Shown here piece by piece: positions 52,164-59,344 of a stretch of DNA of 59,344 nucleotides. The stretch is from Acidimicrobiaceae bacterium (GTDB lineage: Bacteria > Actinomycetota > Acidimicrobiia > Acidimicrobiales > RAAP-2). The position numbers and the translations under genes are program-made. Numbering within the stretch: position 1 is the first letter of the stretch; each line of letters opens with the position of its first letter. The stretch lies in contig PKYA01000201.1 of NCBI GenBank assembly GCA_003133545.1, forward strand, positions 1-59,344, written 5' to 3'. The notes below the pieces were generated by a model that was not told the DNA's origin, made no database searches, and saw nothing but the letters and a program-made list of their open reading frames with translations.

Positions 52164-52490
52164 GGGAGTACTCCCTGTTCGGACCGGGCCTTGATAGTCG
52201 GCGCTGATGCCTGGTCGCTGGTCACTCGACGACAATAGCGACACCTTCGGAGGGAGAGCTTCAAACCCAAGGAGGATCCTCGGCCTACCCGCTTAAGCCG
52301 GAGCGCACGCGCGCCACCTTCCTGGGCCCTGGTCCGCCGGGCGCCGGGCGATCGATTGTCGACCGGCGCGGGGAAAGCCCTGGTCACTAGGCCCTCCCGG
52401 CCCGGAGGCGCGACCCAGCGATTGGGCACACAATCCCCAAAGCACCCACGCTTCGGATCGCGCCAAGGACAATCCGGGCCCGCCCTCGCG
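52164..52490. other. intergenic, with a palindrome at the DedA ribosome site
   Basis: 327 bp with no credible gene. GGGAGTACTCCC at 52164-52175 is a perfect 12-bp palindrome directly upstream of the DedA start and covers its Shine-Dalgarno. The rest should contain the promoter of DedA and the end of the upstream dioxygenase transcript; no clear boxes were seen. Confidence 0.4.
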
Positions 52491-53357
52491 CTAGCCCCTG
52501 AAGTCGACGAAGCGCGACGGGCCGGCGGGCAGGACGGGCCCGTCTTCGATGCCGCCCCCGTCGAACAACGCAAGGCCGTCCATGACCGAGTGCCACCACG
52601 GCGCGCGCCCGAAGAGGCGTGACCCGATCTCGTGGCCATAGGGCCCGATCACCATCCGGCGAGGTGCCGGCTGATCGTTGCGTTGCCAGCGGTATTCGCC
52701 CGAGAACCGCAGGCGTGCCTCGTGATTCGGCAGGGCAGCATGCGTGGTGAGGCAGTGGAACACCAGGACATCACCCGCTGCGTAGTCTGCGCTCACCCAT
52801 CCGCGCTCGAGGCGCCCCAGCGGACGGGGGCGGACACGGGTGGTGCACTGGCTACCTGGGCGGAGCGCCAGCCCACCGAGCGTGCGCGGGACGTCACCGA
52901 GCGGCACCCAGCAGGTGAACATGTCCTGCACCGATCCGTAGTCCTTGTGCACGAATCCGCCGGGTTGGCGCGGTACCAGATCCACCGGGTAGACGACGCG
53001 CGGAATTTTCAGGGGATAACAGAATCCTTGCGGGCCCAGAATTTGCACCATCAGGTCGGCAAGCGGCGAGGAGAAGGCGATGCAGTTGAAGCCGGGTGCC
53101 GCCACGATCCTGCGGTAGCCAGGGTCACCAAAGGCGTCGCGCATCCGCACGGCACGCACGGGGCGCAACGCAGGTGCCGAGATCGGATCCTCTCCCGGTG
53201 CAGTCCATCCCGCTTCCTGCAGGCATGCCAAACCAGCCGCCCCCACGGCGCGCACCGACACGGGTGGCAAGAGTCCCCGCATCAGCACGTAGCCGTTGCG
53301 GGCGATACGTTGCCGCAACGCCGCTCCATCCCCGAAGAGAGAGCTGGAGTCGACCAT
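52491..53357 (-). CDS. phytanoyl-CoA dioxygenase-like protein (first copy)
   Basis: A 288-residue Fe(II)/2-oxoglutarate oxygenase candidate. NGYVLMRGLLPPVSVRAVG is the family start; the iron HxD is in GGFVHKDYGSVQDMFTCWVP, followed by LGGLALRPGSQ and the distal His in DVLVFHCLTTHAALPNH. It would hydroxylate an unknown small molecule or lipid. ATG 53357 is preceded closely by GGAGG; ATG 53402 is an alternative. It shares only fold-level similarity with the second copy 220 bp upstream. Confidence 0.82.
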   Translation of the reverse strand: MVDSSSLFGDGAALRQRIARNGYVLMRGLLPPVSVRAVGAAGLACLQEAGWTAPGEDPISAPALRPVRAVRMRDAFGDPGYRRIVAAPGFNCIAFSSPLADLMVQILGPQGFCYPLKIPRVVYPVDLVPRQPGGFVHKDYGSVQDMFTCWVPLGDVPRTLGGLALRPGSQCTTRVRPRPLGRLERGWVSADYAAGDVLVFHCLTTHAALPNHEARLRFSGEYRWQRNDQPAPRRMVIGPYGHEIGSRLFGRAPWWHSVMDGLALFDGGGIEDGPVLPAGPSRFVDFRG

Positions 53358-53577
53358 TTCCTCCGTACTCGTCCGCACGGATGAATTATGGCTCCCATTC
53401 ATGAGGGATCTGTGTGCGCTCTGTGAACGAACGACCAAGCACCGGCCCGATCGCCCGCCCGCGGCCGCGGTCCGGTGCCGCGTCGACAAGCCCCTCCCGG
53501 CACCACGACGTGATCCTGTCCCTTGGAGCGATCTTCAGGCGCAGGGCGATAGCCCGGAGCACAGGCCGGCAACCGGT

Positions 53578-54384
53578 CTAGGCGTAACGGAAGCCGCGTT
53601 GGGTCGGGCCCGCAACACAGCCCAAGCCGTGGTACATCCTGAGACCGACCAGGTCGCGCGCCGTCGGCGAGAGGGTCGGCCACACCTCGGGAAGGATTGA
53701 CAAGGACGCGTTCTCCTGTTGGCGGATCCACGGCTGGCAGTAATACGCAATTACTCCATGGCGGAGCTGATCGGTCGTCGTGTTGGCGCCCGTCTGGTGC
53801 AAGACCCGGCCGTCGAGACAAACCAGGGAGCCGGCACGGCCACCGACGGGAACGGCCTCGCCGGCCCGTTCGCTCATGGAGTCAGAGGTCCAACCCGCAT
53901 GATCCTCGTGATGCGATCCCGGAATGAAGCGTGTCGTCCCGTTGTCCTCGGTGAAGTCGTCGAGCATCCAGATGAGGTTGGCCACGAGGGGGAACGTGGG
54001 CCAGGGCCCGGGGACGTAGTCCTGGTCGTAGTGCAAATACATGGGGAATCCCCCCGGCCCTGTGATGTTGGCCGTGATGCTCGAAAGTAGGAACATCGGA
54101 TCGAGCAGATGCGCCATCAACGCCAGGGCCACCGGGTGCGCGACCAGGTCGACAAACTCCATCCCCTTGTTCAGCAGGCCGAAGACGCGCTGATTCCGCG
54201 GCCCATCCTCCCATCGAGGATCGTGATCAATTCCCGCTTCCCGCTCGAAGCGGGCGACCTCTTCGAGCCTCGCCTTTATTCGCGCCACTTCCCGCTCCGA
54301 CAGGACGTCGGTGACGACGGCAAATCCATCCCGCTCCAATGCCTCGAACGCTGGTTGGAGATCCGCGTCCGTCAAGACTGTCAT
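53578..54384 (-). CDS. phytanoyl-CoA dioxygenase-like protein (second copy)
   Basis: A 268-residue Fe(II)/2-oxoglutarate oxygenase of the PhyH family. DGFAVVTDVLSEREVARIKA opens it; the iron HxD is in PMYLHYDQDYVPGPWP, WMLDDFTEDNGTTRFIPGSH is the conserved core, the distal His is in CLDGRVLHQTGANTT and the 2-oxoglutarate Arg in RHGVIAYYCQPW. This is the more canonical of the two copies. ATG 54384 has GGAGG five bases upstream and was chosen over ATG 54423. Confidence 0.9.
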   Translation of the reverse strand: MTVLTDADLQPAFEALERDGFAVVTDVLSEREVARIKARLEEVARFEREAGIDHDPRWEDGPRNQRVFGLLNKGMEFVDLVAHPVALALMAHLLDPMFLLSSITANITGPGGFPMYLHYDQDYVPGPWPTFPLVANLIWMLDDFTEDNGTTRFIPGSHHEDHAGWTSDSMSERAGEAVPVGGRAGSLVCLDGRVLHQTGANTTTDQLRHGVIAYYCQPWIRQQENASLSILPEVWPTLSPTARDLVGLRMYHGLGCVAGPTQRGFRYA

Positions 54385-54737
54385 TTTGACCTCCGCGTCG
54401 CCGGCCACGACATTCTCGCCCATCCGAGCGCGCCGGGCCAGCGTCGGGCACGAGGAAGGCGCAGGACTTTTGGCTCGCCGAAGCCTCCACCATTGTTTGG
54501 GCCGGTCACAGCCGCGGTCTGTCGCGTGCCGCTGTCCTACTTCGTCGCTATCGGGATCTTCGCGGCTCTCTATTTTCGGAGCGCGGGGGCATCGCGCTCG
54601 GCGCGTGGACGCCAGCGGTATCCGCTACACCGCGTTGATTGCAGTCGTTCTTCGGGGAATCGACAGTCCACATGAAGCACTCCGATTCAAGGCGGGCCGA
54701 TCCGAGAGGCATCCGTAACCAATTCGCTCAACTCGGC
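54385..54737. other. intergenic, no gene recognised
   Basis: 353 bp between the second dioxygenase gene and the end of the HTH gene. A hydrophobic stretch (CRVPLSYFVAIGIFAALYF in a plus frame) is present, but it has no start context or family look. It should include the promoter for the two dioxygenase genes. Confidence 0.3.
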
Positions 54738-55064
54738 TCAGCGCGGAACAGCCCGGCGTTCCTTCCCGGCCCACACTACCTTCGACGCCTTCGATCGGCG
54801 CTCCTTGGCCGCAGGACTGAAGCGATGCTCTGCTCCTTGCGGTGTGATGCCACCCACGGTCTCCCCAATCACCCGCCAGCTGGCCCCGTGACGCCGGGCC
54901 GATTCCGCCGAACTCTGGCAAAGACGTTCTGCCGAACGTCGCAGGAGGTCGGCAAATCGAAGTGAGGCGAGTGCGCGCGCCAAATCTTCCGTCAATCCGC
55001 TGACCACCTCTCGGCGGCCGCTCTCCACCACCTTGACGGAAATCTCTTCTGGATCAGAGGGCAT
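54738..55064 (-). CDS. small HTH regulator
   Basis: A 108-residue protein. An N-terminal helical part (VVSGLTEDLARALASLRFAD) leads to a helix-turn-helix at about 62-82, ASWRVIGETVGGITPQGAEH then RF, the pattern of small actinobacterial regulators (SWxxIGxxLGVTRQAAxxRF), and a basic tail. It is probably a DNA-binding repressor. It begins at ATG 55064 with no ribosome site, but TTGAAA-17-TACACT ends six bases before the ATG, so the mRNA is likely leaderless. Three TCAAC-N5-GTTGA sites lie in its promoter and are its likely operators. Confidence 0.75.
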   Translation of the reverse strand: MPSDPEEISVKVVESGRREVVSGLTEDLARALASLRFADLLRRSAERLCQSSAESARRHGASWRVIGETVGGITPQGAEHRFSPAAKERRSKASKVVWAGKERRAVPR

Positions 55065-55070
55065 TGAACC

Positions 55071-55099
55071 AGTGTAGGCGCTGCAACGCTCTTTTTCAA
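55071..55099 (-). promoter_or_regulatory. sigma70-type promoter of the HTH gene (leaderless)
   Basis: On the minus strand, TTGAAA (55099-55094), a 17-bp spacer and TACACT (55076-55071) are followed by six bases and the ATG at 55064. Transcription should begin at or within a base of the start codon. Confidence 0.6.
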
Positions 55100-55150
55100 C
55101 CATGTGTTGACAACCATGTGTTGAAGAACTAGTCTTCAACACATGGTTGA
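55095..55150. promoter_or_regulatory. three TCAAC-N5-GTTGA operators between divergent genes
   Basis: Sites: TCAACCATGTGTTGA at 55096-55110, CAACCATGTGTTG at 55111-55123, and the inverse TCAACACATGGTTGA at 55136-55150. Each is itself a palindrome, and sites 2 and 3 form a perfect 16-bp inverted repeat (55111-55126 with 55134-55149). They overlap the -35 boxes of both divergent promoters and the start codon of the plus gene. Confidence 0.75.
55107..55135 (+). promoter_or_regulatory. sigma70-type promoter of the membrane-protein gene (leaderless)
   Basis: TTGACA at 55107-55112, a 17-bp spacer and TAGTCT at 55130-55135. The expected start point, six or seven bases on, coincides with the ATG at 55143, for which no Shine-Dalgarno is visible. 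The operators cover the -35 and the start codon. Confidence 0.6.
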
Positions 55151-55898
55151 AAGCCCCCTGAGGATCGACCACCGGCCTGCCCGCAACCACCCGACATGGA
55201 GACGATGTGTTGTTGTGATGCTGATTGTGATCCTCGCCGCAGCTGCCGCATGGGTGAGCCGCCCCCCTGGGGCACGGTCCGGTCGAGCGTTGGTCGCCGA
55301 CACAAGGAAGATCACACCCGGACACTCCCTCCGGGCGAGGGCGGTGCGCCATGGGGCCGTCGGCACCATTCCGACGGCCACGATTACCGCCCCTGTCGCG
55401 GCAGTGACCGCCCCAGCGGCGACCGCCCCAGCCCCCGCCGCGTCGGCCGCAACAACACCGGACCCAGTGGTGGTGACACCGGCAACCGTTCCCGTCGCGA
55501 CGCTGGTGGCACAGGTTGAGGCGGCCGGAATTGAGCCGGGATCGAATTGGAGCTGGAGCATGGGAGATACGGCGATCCACTGCGGAGCGATCACCGGCGC
55601 GGGCACCGGATGCACGTTCGGCGCGGCCGGGCTCGAATACACAGTCTTTGCCGGCTCGCCCACTCTCGCCCTTGTCGCCCACGAGCTCGCCAACGCTGAG
55701 ACACAGAACGACGCCGTTCCCAGTCTGTTGGGCGAGGTCGGCGCCGCCGAAGTCGGGACGTCCTGGTCCCCCACTGACGCTGTCGCGTCTTGTCTCGTGG
55801 TGCACTTCATGGGAGTGAACGACAACGCCGCTGGTGCGTGGCAATGTCCGGCGACCTTGGCTTCAATCGTCGCCGACCACATCCACGACACGACCTGA
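55143..55898 (+). CDS. membrane-anchored extracellular protein of unknown family
   Basis: A 251-residue protein: basic N-terminus, a membrane helix or uncleaved signal (VVVMLIVILAAAAAWV, about 23-38), an Ala/Pro/Thr-rich linker (about 72-120) and a compact outer domain with four cysteines (about 147, 157, 217, 235). The domain includes GLEYTVFAGSPTLALVAHEL ANAE and SCLVVHFMGVNDNAAGAW. HE in VAHELANA recalls a metalloprotease start but no HExxH is present. I cannot name the family. It is divergent from the HTH gene, sharing its operators, so the two are likely regulated together. Confidence 0.7.
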   Translation: MVESPLRIDHRPARNHPTWRRCVVVMLIVILAAAAAWVSRPPGARSGRALVADTRKITPGHSLRARAVRHGAVGTIPTATITAPVAAVTAPAATAPAPAASAATTPDPVVVTPATVPVATLVAQVEAAGIEPGSNWSWSMGDTAIHCGAITGAGTGCTFGAAGLEYTVFAGSPTLALVAHELANAETQNDAVPSLLGEVGAAEVGTSWSPTDAVASCLVVHFMGVNDNAAGAWQCPATLASIVADHIHDTT

Positions 55899-55927
55899 GT
55901 AGCAAGTGGCTCGGCGGCAGTTGCTGC

Positions 55928-57304
55928 TCAGAGCGGCGGCAGCAATACGTGGGGATTCAGGATCCCAGCCGGGTCAAGCGCCTTCTTGAGAGCGCGGAAT
56001 GTCGCTATTTCCGTCACACTTCGGTTGAGGTGGAGCCAAGGGCGCTTGGCAACTCCGATGCCGTGCTCGGCGCTGATGCTCCCACCAAGCCCGGCTGCAA
56101 AGACCAGAACCCGGTCATCGACCGTCATATCGTCGGAACCGACCCCGGTTATGTTCACATGGACGTTCCCATCAGCGGCATGCCCGAACAGCCACGTACG
56201 TGCTCGTTCGTCCGCACCGCTGACCACCCGGGGGATCTCGTCGATGAAATCCGCCAGGACGGGCAGTGGCAGGGTGACGTCGAGTTTGTGCGGCGCACCC
56301 AGTGTGTTGATCGCCTCCGTATGGCCCTCGCGGTAGCGCCACAACTGGGCTCTCCGCTGTGCGTCCACCGCCACCGCGACATCGGACACGGAGTCGATGG
56401 ACTCGAGCACCTCGGACGTCGCCACCATGGGGTCATGCTGCGCGGCCACTTCGACCAACAGATACGCCGGATGGAATTCCGCGAATGGCGGGCGCATACC
56501 GGTCACCTCGCATACGAGTGCCAAACCCGCCTCGAGGAAGAACTCCAAGGCCTGCACATCGGGCAGGCCCCTTCGCAGCAACAACGCCGCATCTACGGCG
56601 GCGCCCGCGGTGGAGAAGGCCAGGAGGGCAACGACCCGTTCGGGAGCCGGCGGCACAAGCCGCACGCGGGCGGCCGTGACCACGCCGAGCGTGCCTTCGC
56701 TGCCGCAGAGCAATCCGCCCAGGTCGTACCCCGTATTGTCCTTCAACAGACCGCCAAGGTGCGCCACCGTGCTCCCGGTCCCCAGCACGGCCTCGACGCC
56801 CAACAATTGGGCGCGCGTGGGACCGTGCCTGAGCACCTGGAGACCGCCGGCATTGGTGGCGATTGTCCCGCCCATCGTCGCGCTGTCGCGACTGCCGAGA
56901 TCGACTCCGTAGTCCCACCCGGCGAGGGAGGCTGCGGCGCGGACGTCGGCAATCGAGGTCCCGGCGCCAACCGTGAGCTGCCCACCCTTTGGGTCCACAT
57001 CGACAATCCAAGAAAGCCTCCGCAAACTCACCACGACCTCGCCCGACAGCGCGACACCGCCACCGACAAGGCCGGTGTTGCCTCCTTGTGGCACGATCGC
57101 GATGCCACTGTCCTTGCACTGGGCCACCACGGCGGACACCTGGGCGCTGTCAGCCGGGCGGACGACGGCCAACGGCTCCCCCTTGAATCGCCCTGTCCAG
57201 TCAATGGCATAGGAAGCCATGGCATCGGGTTCCAGTAGCACGTTGTCGCCACCGACGACGTCCCGGAACCTCTCTACGAGATGCGGCTCAAGCGTTCGGG
57301 TCAT
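55928..57304 (-). CDS. FAD-linked oxidase/dehydrogenase (GlcD/D-2-hydroxyacid type)
   Basis: A 458-residue flavoprotein of the vanillyl-alcohol-oxidase fold. The FAD loop is IAIVPQGGNTGLVGGGVALS; RDSATMGGTIATNAGGLQVL and GPTRAQLLGVEAVLGTG are the second FAD region; the C-terminal domain has WLFGHAADGNVHVNITG and GGSISAEHGIGVAKRPWL with metal/substrate His residues. It most likely oxidises a D-2-hydroxy acid. ATG 57304 overlaps the ArsR stop by four bases, so it is co-transcribed with and probably controlled by that regulator. Confidence 0.9.
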   Translation of the reverse strand: MTRTLEPHLVERFRDVVGGDNVLLEPDAMASYAIDWTGRFKGEPLAVVRPADSAQVSAVVAQCKDSGIAIVPQGGNTGLVGGGVALSGEVVVSLRRLSWIVDVDPKGGQLTVGAGTSIADVRAAASLAGWDYGVDLGSRDSATMGGTIATNAGGLQVLRHGPTRAQLLGVEAVLGTGSTVAHLGGLLKDNTGYDLGGLLCGSEGTLGVVTAARVRLVPPAPERVVALLAFSTAGAAVDAALLLRRGLPDVQALEFFLEAGLALVCEVTGMRPPFAEFHPAYLLVEVAAQHDPMVATSEVLESIDSVSDVAVAVDAQRRAQLWRYREGHTEAINTLGAPHKLDVTLPLPVLADFIDEIPRVVSGADERARTWLFGHAADGNVHVNITGVGSDDMTVDDRVLVFAAGLGGSISAEHGIGVAKRPWLHLNRSVTEIATFRALKKALDPAGILNPHVLLPPL

Positions 57305-57597
57305 GCGTCCACCTCGCGGTCATGATCGGCGTCCCACGTCCTGACAAGCCAACGCTGTGCTGCACGAATCCCATCTGGCGCCAGGGCATACAAGTTCCGG
57401 GTCCCGACACTTCTATGCGCAATGAGCCCGGCATCGCTCAACACCCGCAGGTGCTTGCTCACAGCCGGCCGCCCGATCGGAAGGCGTGCTGCCAGCTGGC
57501 CTACCGCCGATGGCCCGTCGTGCAGTAGTTCCAAGATCCGCCGCCGAGCGGGTTCCCCGAGTGCCGCGAAGACCTTCTCGGCTGATTGGTTACCCAT
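57301..57597 (-). CDS. ArsR-family transcriptional regulator
   Basis: A 98-residue winged-helix protein: KVFAALGEPARRRILELLHD, then the recognition helix region LPIGRPAVSKHLRVLSDAGL and wing RSVGTRNLYALAPDG. No metal-site cysteines are seen, so it may sense an organic compound. TTGCCT-17-TAAGGT lies upstream with a very short leader to ATG 57597 (TTG 57603 is the alternative). The -10 box is flanked by CGGTT and AACCG, a likely operator. It precedes the FAD oxidase gene with an ATGA overlap. Confidence 0.88.
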   Translation of the reverse strand: MGNQSAEKVFAALGEPARRRILELLHDGPSAVGQLAARLPIGRPAVSKHLRVLSDAGLIAHRSVGTRNLYALAPDGIRAAQRWLVRTWDADHDREVDA

Positions 57598-57603
57598 AAG
57601 CAA

Positions 57604-57623
57604 CGGTTACCTTAGAGGAACCG
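57604..57623. promoter_or_regulatory. probable ArsR operator around its own -10 box
   Basis: CGGTT at 57604-57608 and AACCG at 57619-57623 form an inverted repeat bracketing TAAGGT (minus strand, 57614-57609). The matching -35 TTGCCT lies 17 bp upstream. The placement suits autorepression and may also reach the divergent amidohydrolase gene. Confidence 0.4.
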
Positions 57624-57717
57624 ATCTGGGGAGGCAAACCGCGGGCAGCACATTCCACCTCCACGCGCGTTGCGACCTACGCTCTAGCGGAACCGCTGAC
57701 TTGGAAGGGAGGGCGAA

Positions 57718-58863
57718 GTGGATCTTCTCATTGACTCCGACACTCACCTCTTCGAACCATCGGAGATGTGGCGGGAGTACGTCGACCCATCGGACCGCGA
57801 TGTCGCACTGCACATGACAACCGATGACCTGGGATACACGTGGCTGATGTTCGGCGACCGCAGGCTGAGCCTCGGAGCGCCCCATCGCCCCGGCGACGTC
57901 GACGGAATCGGCATCTTTCGCAAACGCCTGCTGGACGGCCTCCCGGCGGAATTCAACCTGGCCGAGTTCACGGCGAGTTACTCCGACCCCGCTGCGCGCC
58001 TTCTTCAACTCGACAAGGCCGGGTTCGACGCGTCGATCATGTTTCCCAACTATGGGATCGGCTGGGAGCGACCACTCCAGCACGATCTCCGTGCCACCTT
58101 GGCGAATATGACCGCGTGGAACCGCTGGATCGTGGAAGTTGCTGCCCAAGGTGAAGGCCGGCTCTTCCCCGTCGCCCACCTGAGCCTGCGGGACTCAGCG
58201 TGGCTTGAGCCTCAGCTCCAGGCCCTTTCCGATGGTGGAATCCGCCTGGCATTGATCCCACCGTCATTGGTCGACGGGCGGCCCCTTTCGCATCCCGAGC
58301 TCGACCGCACCTGGGCTGCATTCGTGGACCACGGCATTTCCCCCGTCTTCCATGTGGCCAATCAGCCGCGCCCATTCGATGAAGCCTGGTACGGCGAGGA
58401 CATGGAGGGTGGGATCTCGCCACTCAGCGTGGTCTTCATCTGGACCGGGGCTGCCCTCGCGCTGAGCGATCTCATACTCAATGGAGTGTTCGAACGCCAC
58501 CCTGACCTTCGCATGGGGATCATGGAACTGTCGGCGACGTGGGTCCCTCAACAGCTGCAGATGATGGATGGCGGGTATCGGCACACCGCACGTTTCAACG
58601 GCGAGTCCACCGGCCTTTCGATGATGCCGAGCGAGTACTTCCTCCGGCAGGTCCGGGTGGCAGCCTTCTCCTACGAGCTCCCGAAGCGTCTCATAAGGGC
58701 CTCCGGCGACATCTTCATGGCGTGTAGTGACTATCCGCATACCGAAGGCACCCAGACTGCCCTCGAGGACTACGCCGCCGCTGGGCTTGCCGTCGGTGAG
58801 CACGAGAACGGATTCTTTGGAGCAAACGCCGCCTTCCTGCTGAGGTCGGACCAACCGGCATGA
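57718..58863 (+). CDS. amidohydrolase-2 family enzyme (ACMSD-like)
   Basis: A 381-residue TIM-barrel metal enzyme related to aminocarboxymuconate-semialdehyde decarboxylase. The first strand has LLIDSDTHLFEPSEMWREY, the middle FDASIMFPNYGIGWE and ISPVFHVANQPRPFDE (His), then FERHPDLRMGIMELSATWVP, and MACSDYPHTEGTQTALEDY holds the metal Asp. It probably decarboxylates or hydrolyses an aromatic or ring-cleavage acid. GTG 57718 has GGAGGG at good spacing. It is divergent from the ArsR gene and overlaps the next gene as ATGA. Confidence 0.88.
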   Translation: MDLLIDSDTHLFEPSEMWREYVDPSDRDVALHMTTDDLGYTWLMFGDRRLSLGAPHRPGDVDGIGIFRKRLLDGLPAEFNLAEFTASYSDPAARLLQLDKAGFDASIMFPNYGIGWERPLQHDLRATLANMTAWNRWIVEVAAQGEGRLFPVAHLSLRDSAWLEPQLQALSDGGIRLALIPPSLVDGRPLSHPELDRTWAAFVDHGISPVFHVANQPRPFDEAWYGEDMEGGISPLSVVFIWTGAALALSDLILNGVFERHPDLRMGIMELSATWVPQQLQMMDGGYRHTARFNGESTGLSMMPSEYFLRQVRVAAFSYELPKRLIRASGDIFMACSDYPHTEGTQTALEDYAAAGLAVGEHENGFFGANAAFLLRSDQPA

Positions 58864-59344
58864 GCTTCAGTCCATACGGCCGCCCGGTGCGTGCCGCAAT
58901 CATTGGACTGGGGCGAATCTACGACCTGAACATACGGGCCTACATCGACAATCCCGACGTCGATGTGGTCGCCTTAGTCGATCCCAGTGAAGAACGCCGC
59001 GCGCAACGTCAGGCCGACTGGCCCAACGCCCGAACGTTCGCGTCAACATCGGAACTTGCGGCGAGTGGTCTCAAGGTCGACGCCGTCGAAGCGTTGCTCC
59101 CTATTCCTCTGCATGTCGACGGTGTCATCGAACTACTCAACCATGGCTGGCACGTCAACCTTCAAAAGCCCATGTGCAACGACCTCGAAAGTGCGCAGAA
59201 GATGCTCCACGCGGCGCTCGACAACGACCGGGTTCTGCGGGTCATGGAGAACTACATATTCTACGAGCCATTGTGCAAGTTGAAAGAGGTGGTTGAGTCA
59301 GGAGAGATCGGCGAGGTAAGCGGCTACCACATGAAGATGGTCGG
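58860..59344 (+). CDS. Gfo/Idh/MocA-family oxidoreductase (cut by window end)
   Basis: The first 161 codons of a NAD(P)-dependent oxidoreductase. RAAIIGLGRIYDLNIRAYID holds the dinucleotide loop (GLGRIY variant of GxGxxG), DVDVVALVDPSEERR the strand-2 acid, and HVNLQKPMCNDLESAQKML the family EKP motif with Gln for Glu. RVMENYIFYEPLCKLKEVV follows. The ATG overlaps the amidohydrolase stop by four bases, so both belong to one transcript. The gene runs past 59344; its C-terminal substrate domain is not seen. Confidence 0.88.
   Translation, partial: MSFSPYGRPVRAAIIGLGRIYDLNIRAYIDNPDVDVVALVDPSEERRAQRQADWPNARTFASTSELAASGLKVDAVEALLPIPLHVDGVIELLNHGWHVNLQKPMCNDLESAQKMLHAALDNDRVLRVMENYIFYEPLCKLKEVVESGEIGEVSGYHMKMV

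Noticed and set aside
55680-55700. Metalloprotease call for the membrane protein because of VAHELANA
   Set aside because: The second His of HExxH is missing (HELAN) and no other zinc ligand pattern is evident.

Overview
The window is GC-rich DNA with dense genes, many GTG starts and repeated 4-bp stop/start overlaps (ATGA or GTGA). Several features point to an actinobacterium: the GlgE maltosyl-phosphate pathway, a LytR-CpsA-Psr protein, DUF4232 and a Tat-exported phosphoesterase. A secreted protein made of six 42-residue GYWLVASDGG-type repeats suggests the class Acidimicrobiia; that placement is inference. No rRNA, tRNA, CRISPR array, transposase or phage gene was seen.

Layout. 1-4.9 kb is an accessory end: a small ABM-like protein, a decayed VOC gene, a methyltransferase of visibly lower GC, a frameshifted small gene, a GT1 glycosyltransferase and a DUF2142 membrane protein. 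4.9-6.8 kb (minus) holds a membrane-anchored GH43-type protein and a membrane partner that share a CLGGV module. 7.0-24.0 kb (minus) is an eight-gene alpha-glucan/trehalose operon: glgE, treS-mak fusion, malQ, glgB, treZ, glgX, treY and an alpha/beta hydrolase, all seven junctions being 4-bp overlaps. It contains GlgE with TreS-maltokinase as well as TreY/TreZ, but no glgA or glgC. 24.3-26.7 kb has a TIG-domain protein, an amidohydrolase-fold protein without the usual metal ligands, and maf.

26.7-34.6 kb (plus) looks like one transcription unit: MoxR-type ATPase, DUF2201-like VWA protein with a degenerate HQVSH site, a protein of tandem 13-residue Trp repeats, a Tat phosphoesterase, a DUF4232 protein, a frameshifted acyltransferase and an alpha/beta hydrolase. 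The first three genes are my best candidate for an undescribed system. 34.6-37.8 kb (minus) is a set with DUF4331, a short Tat protein, a His-rich protein and the six-repeat secreted protein. 38.0-46.2 kb (minus) is a complete form II CO-dehydrogenase-like molybdenum hydroxylase operon: coxS, coxM, coxL, coxD, coxE, two XdhC-type proteins, a MobA-like transferase and coxG.

46.5-59.3 kb is mixed: class II aldolase, aldo/keto reductase, LCP and PAP2 envelope genes, DedA, and two phytanoyl-CoA-dioxygenase-like proteins. A compact HTH regulator and membrane-protein pair follows, whose divergent promoter shows three TCAAC-N5-GTTGA operators and apparently leaderless starts. The window ends in a catabolic-looking set (FAD oxidase, ArsR regulator, amidohydrolase, and a Gfo/Idh/MocA oxidoreductase cut by the window edge).
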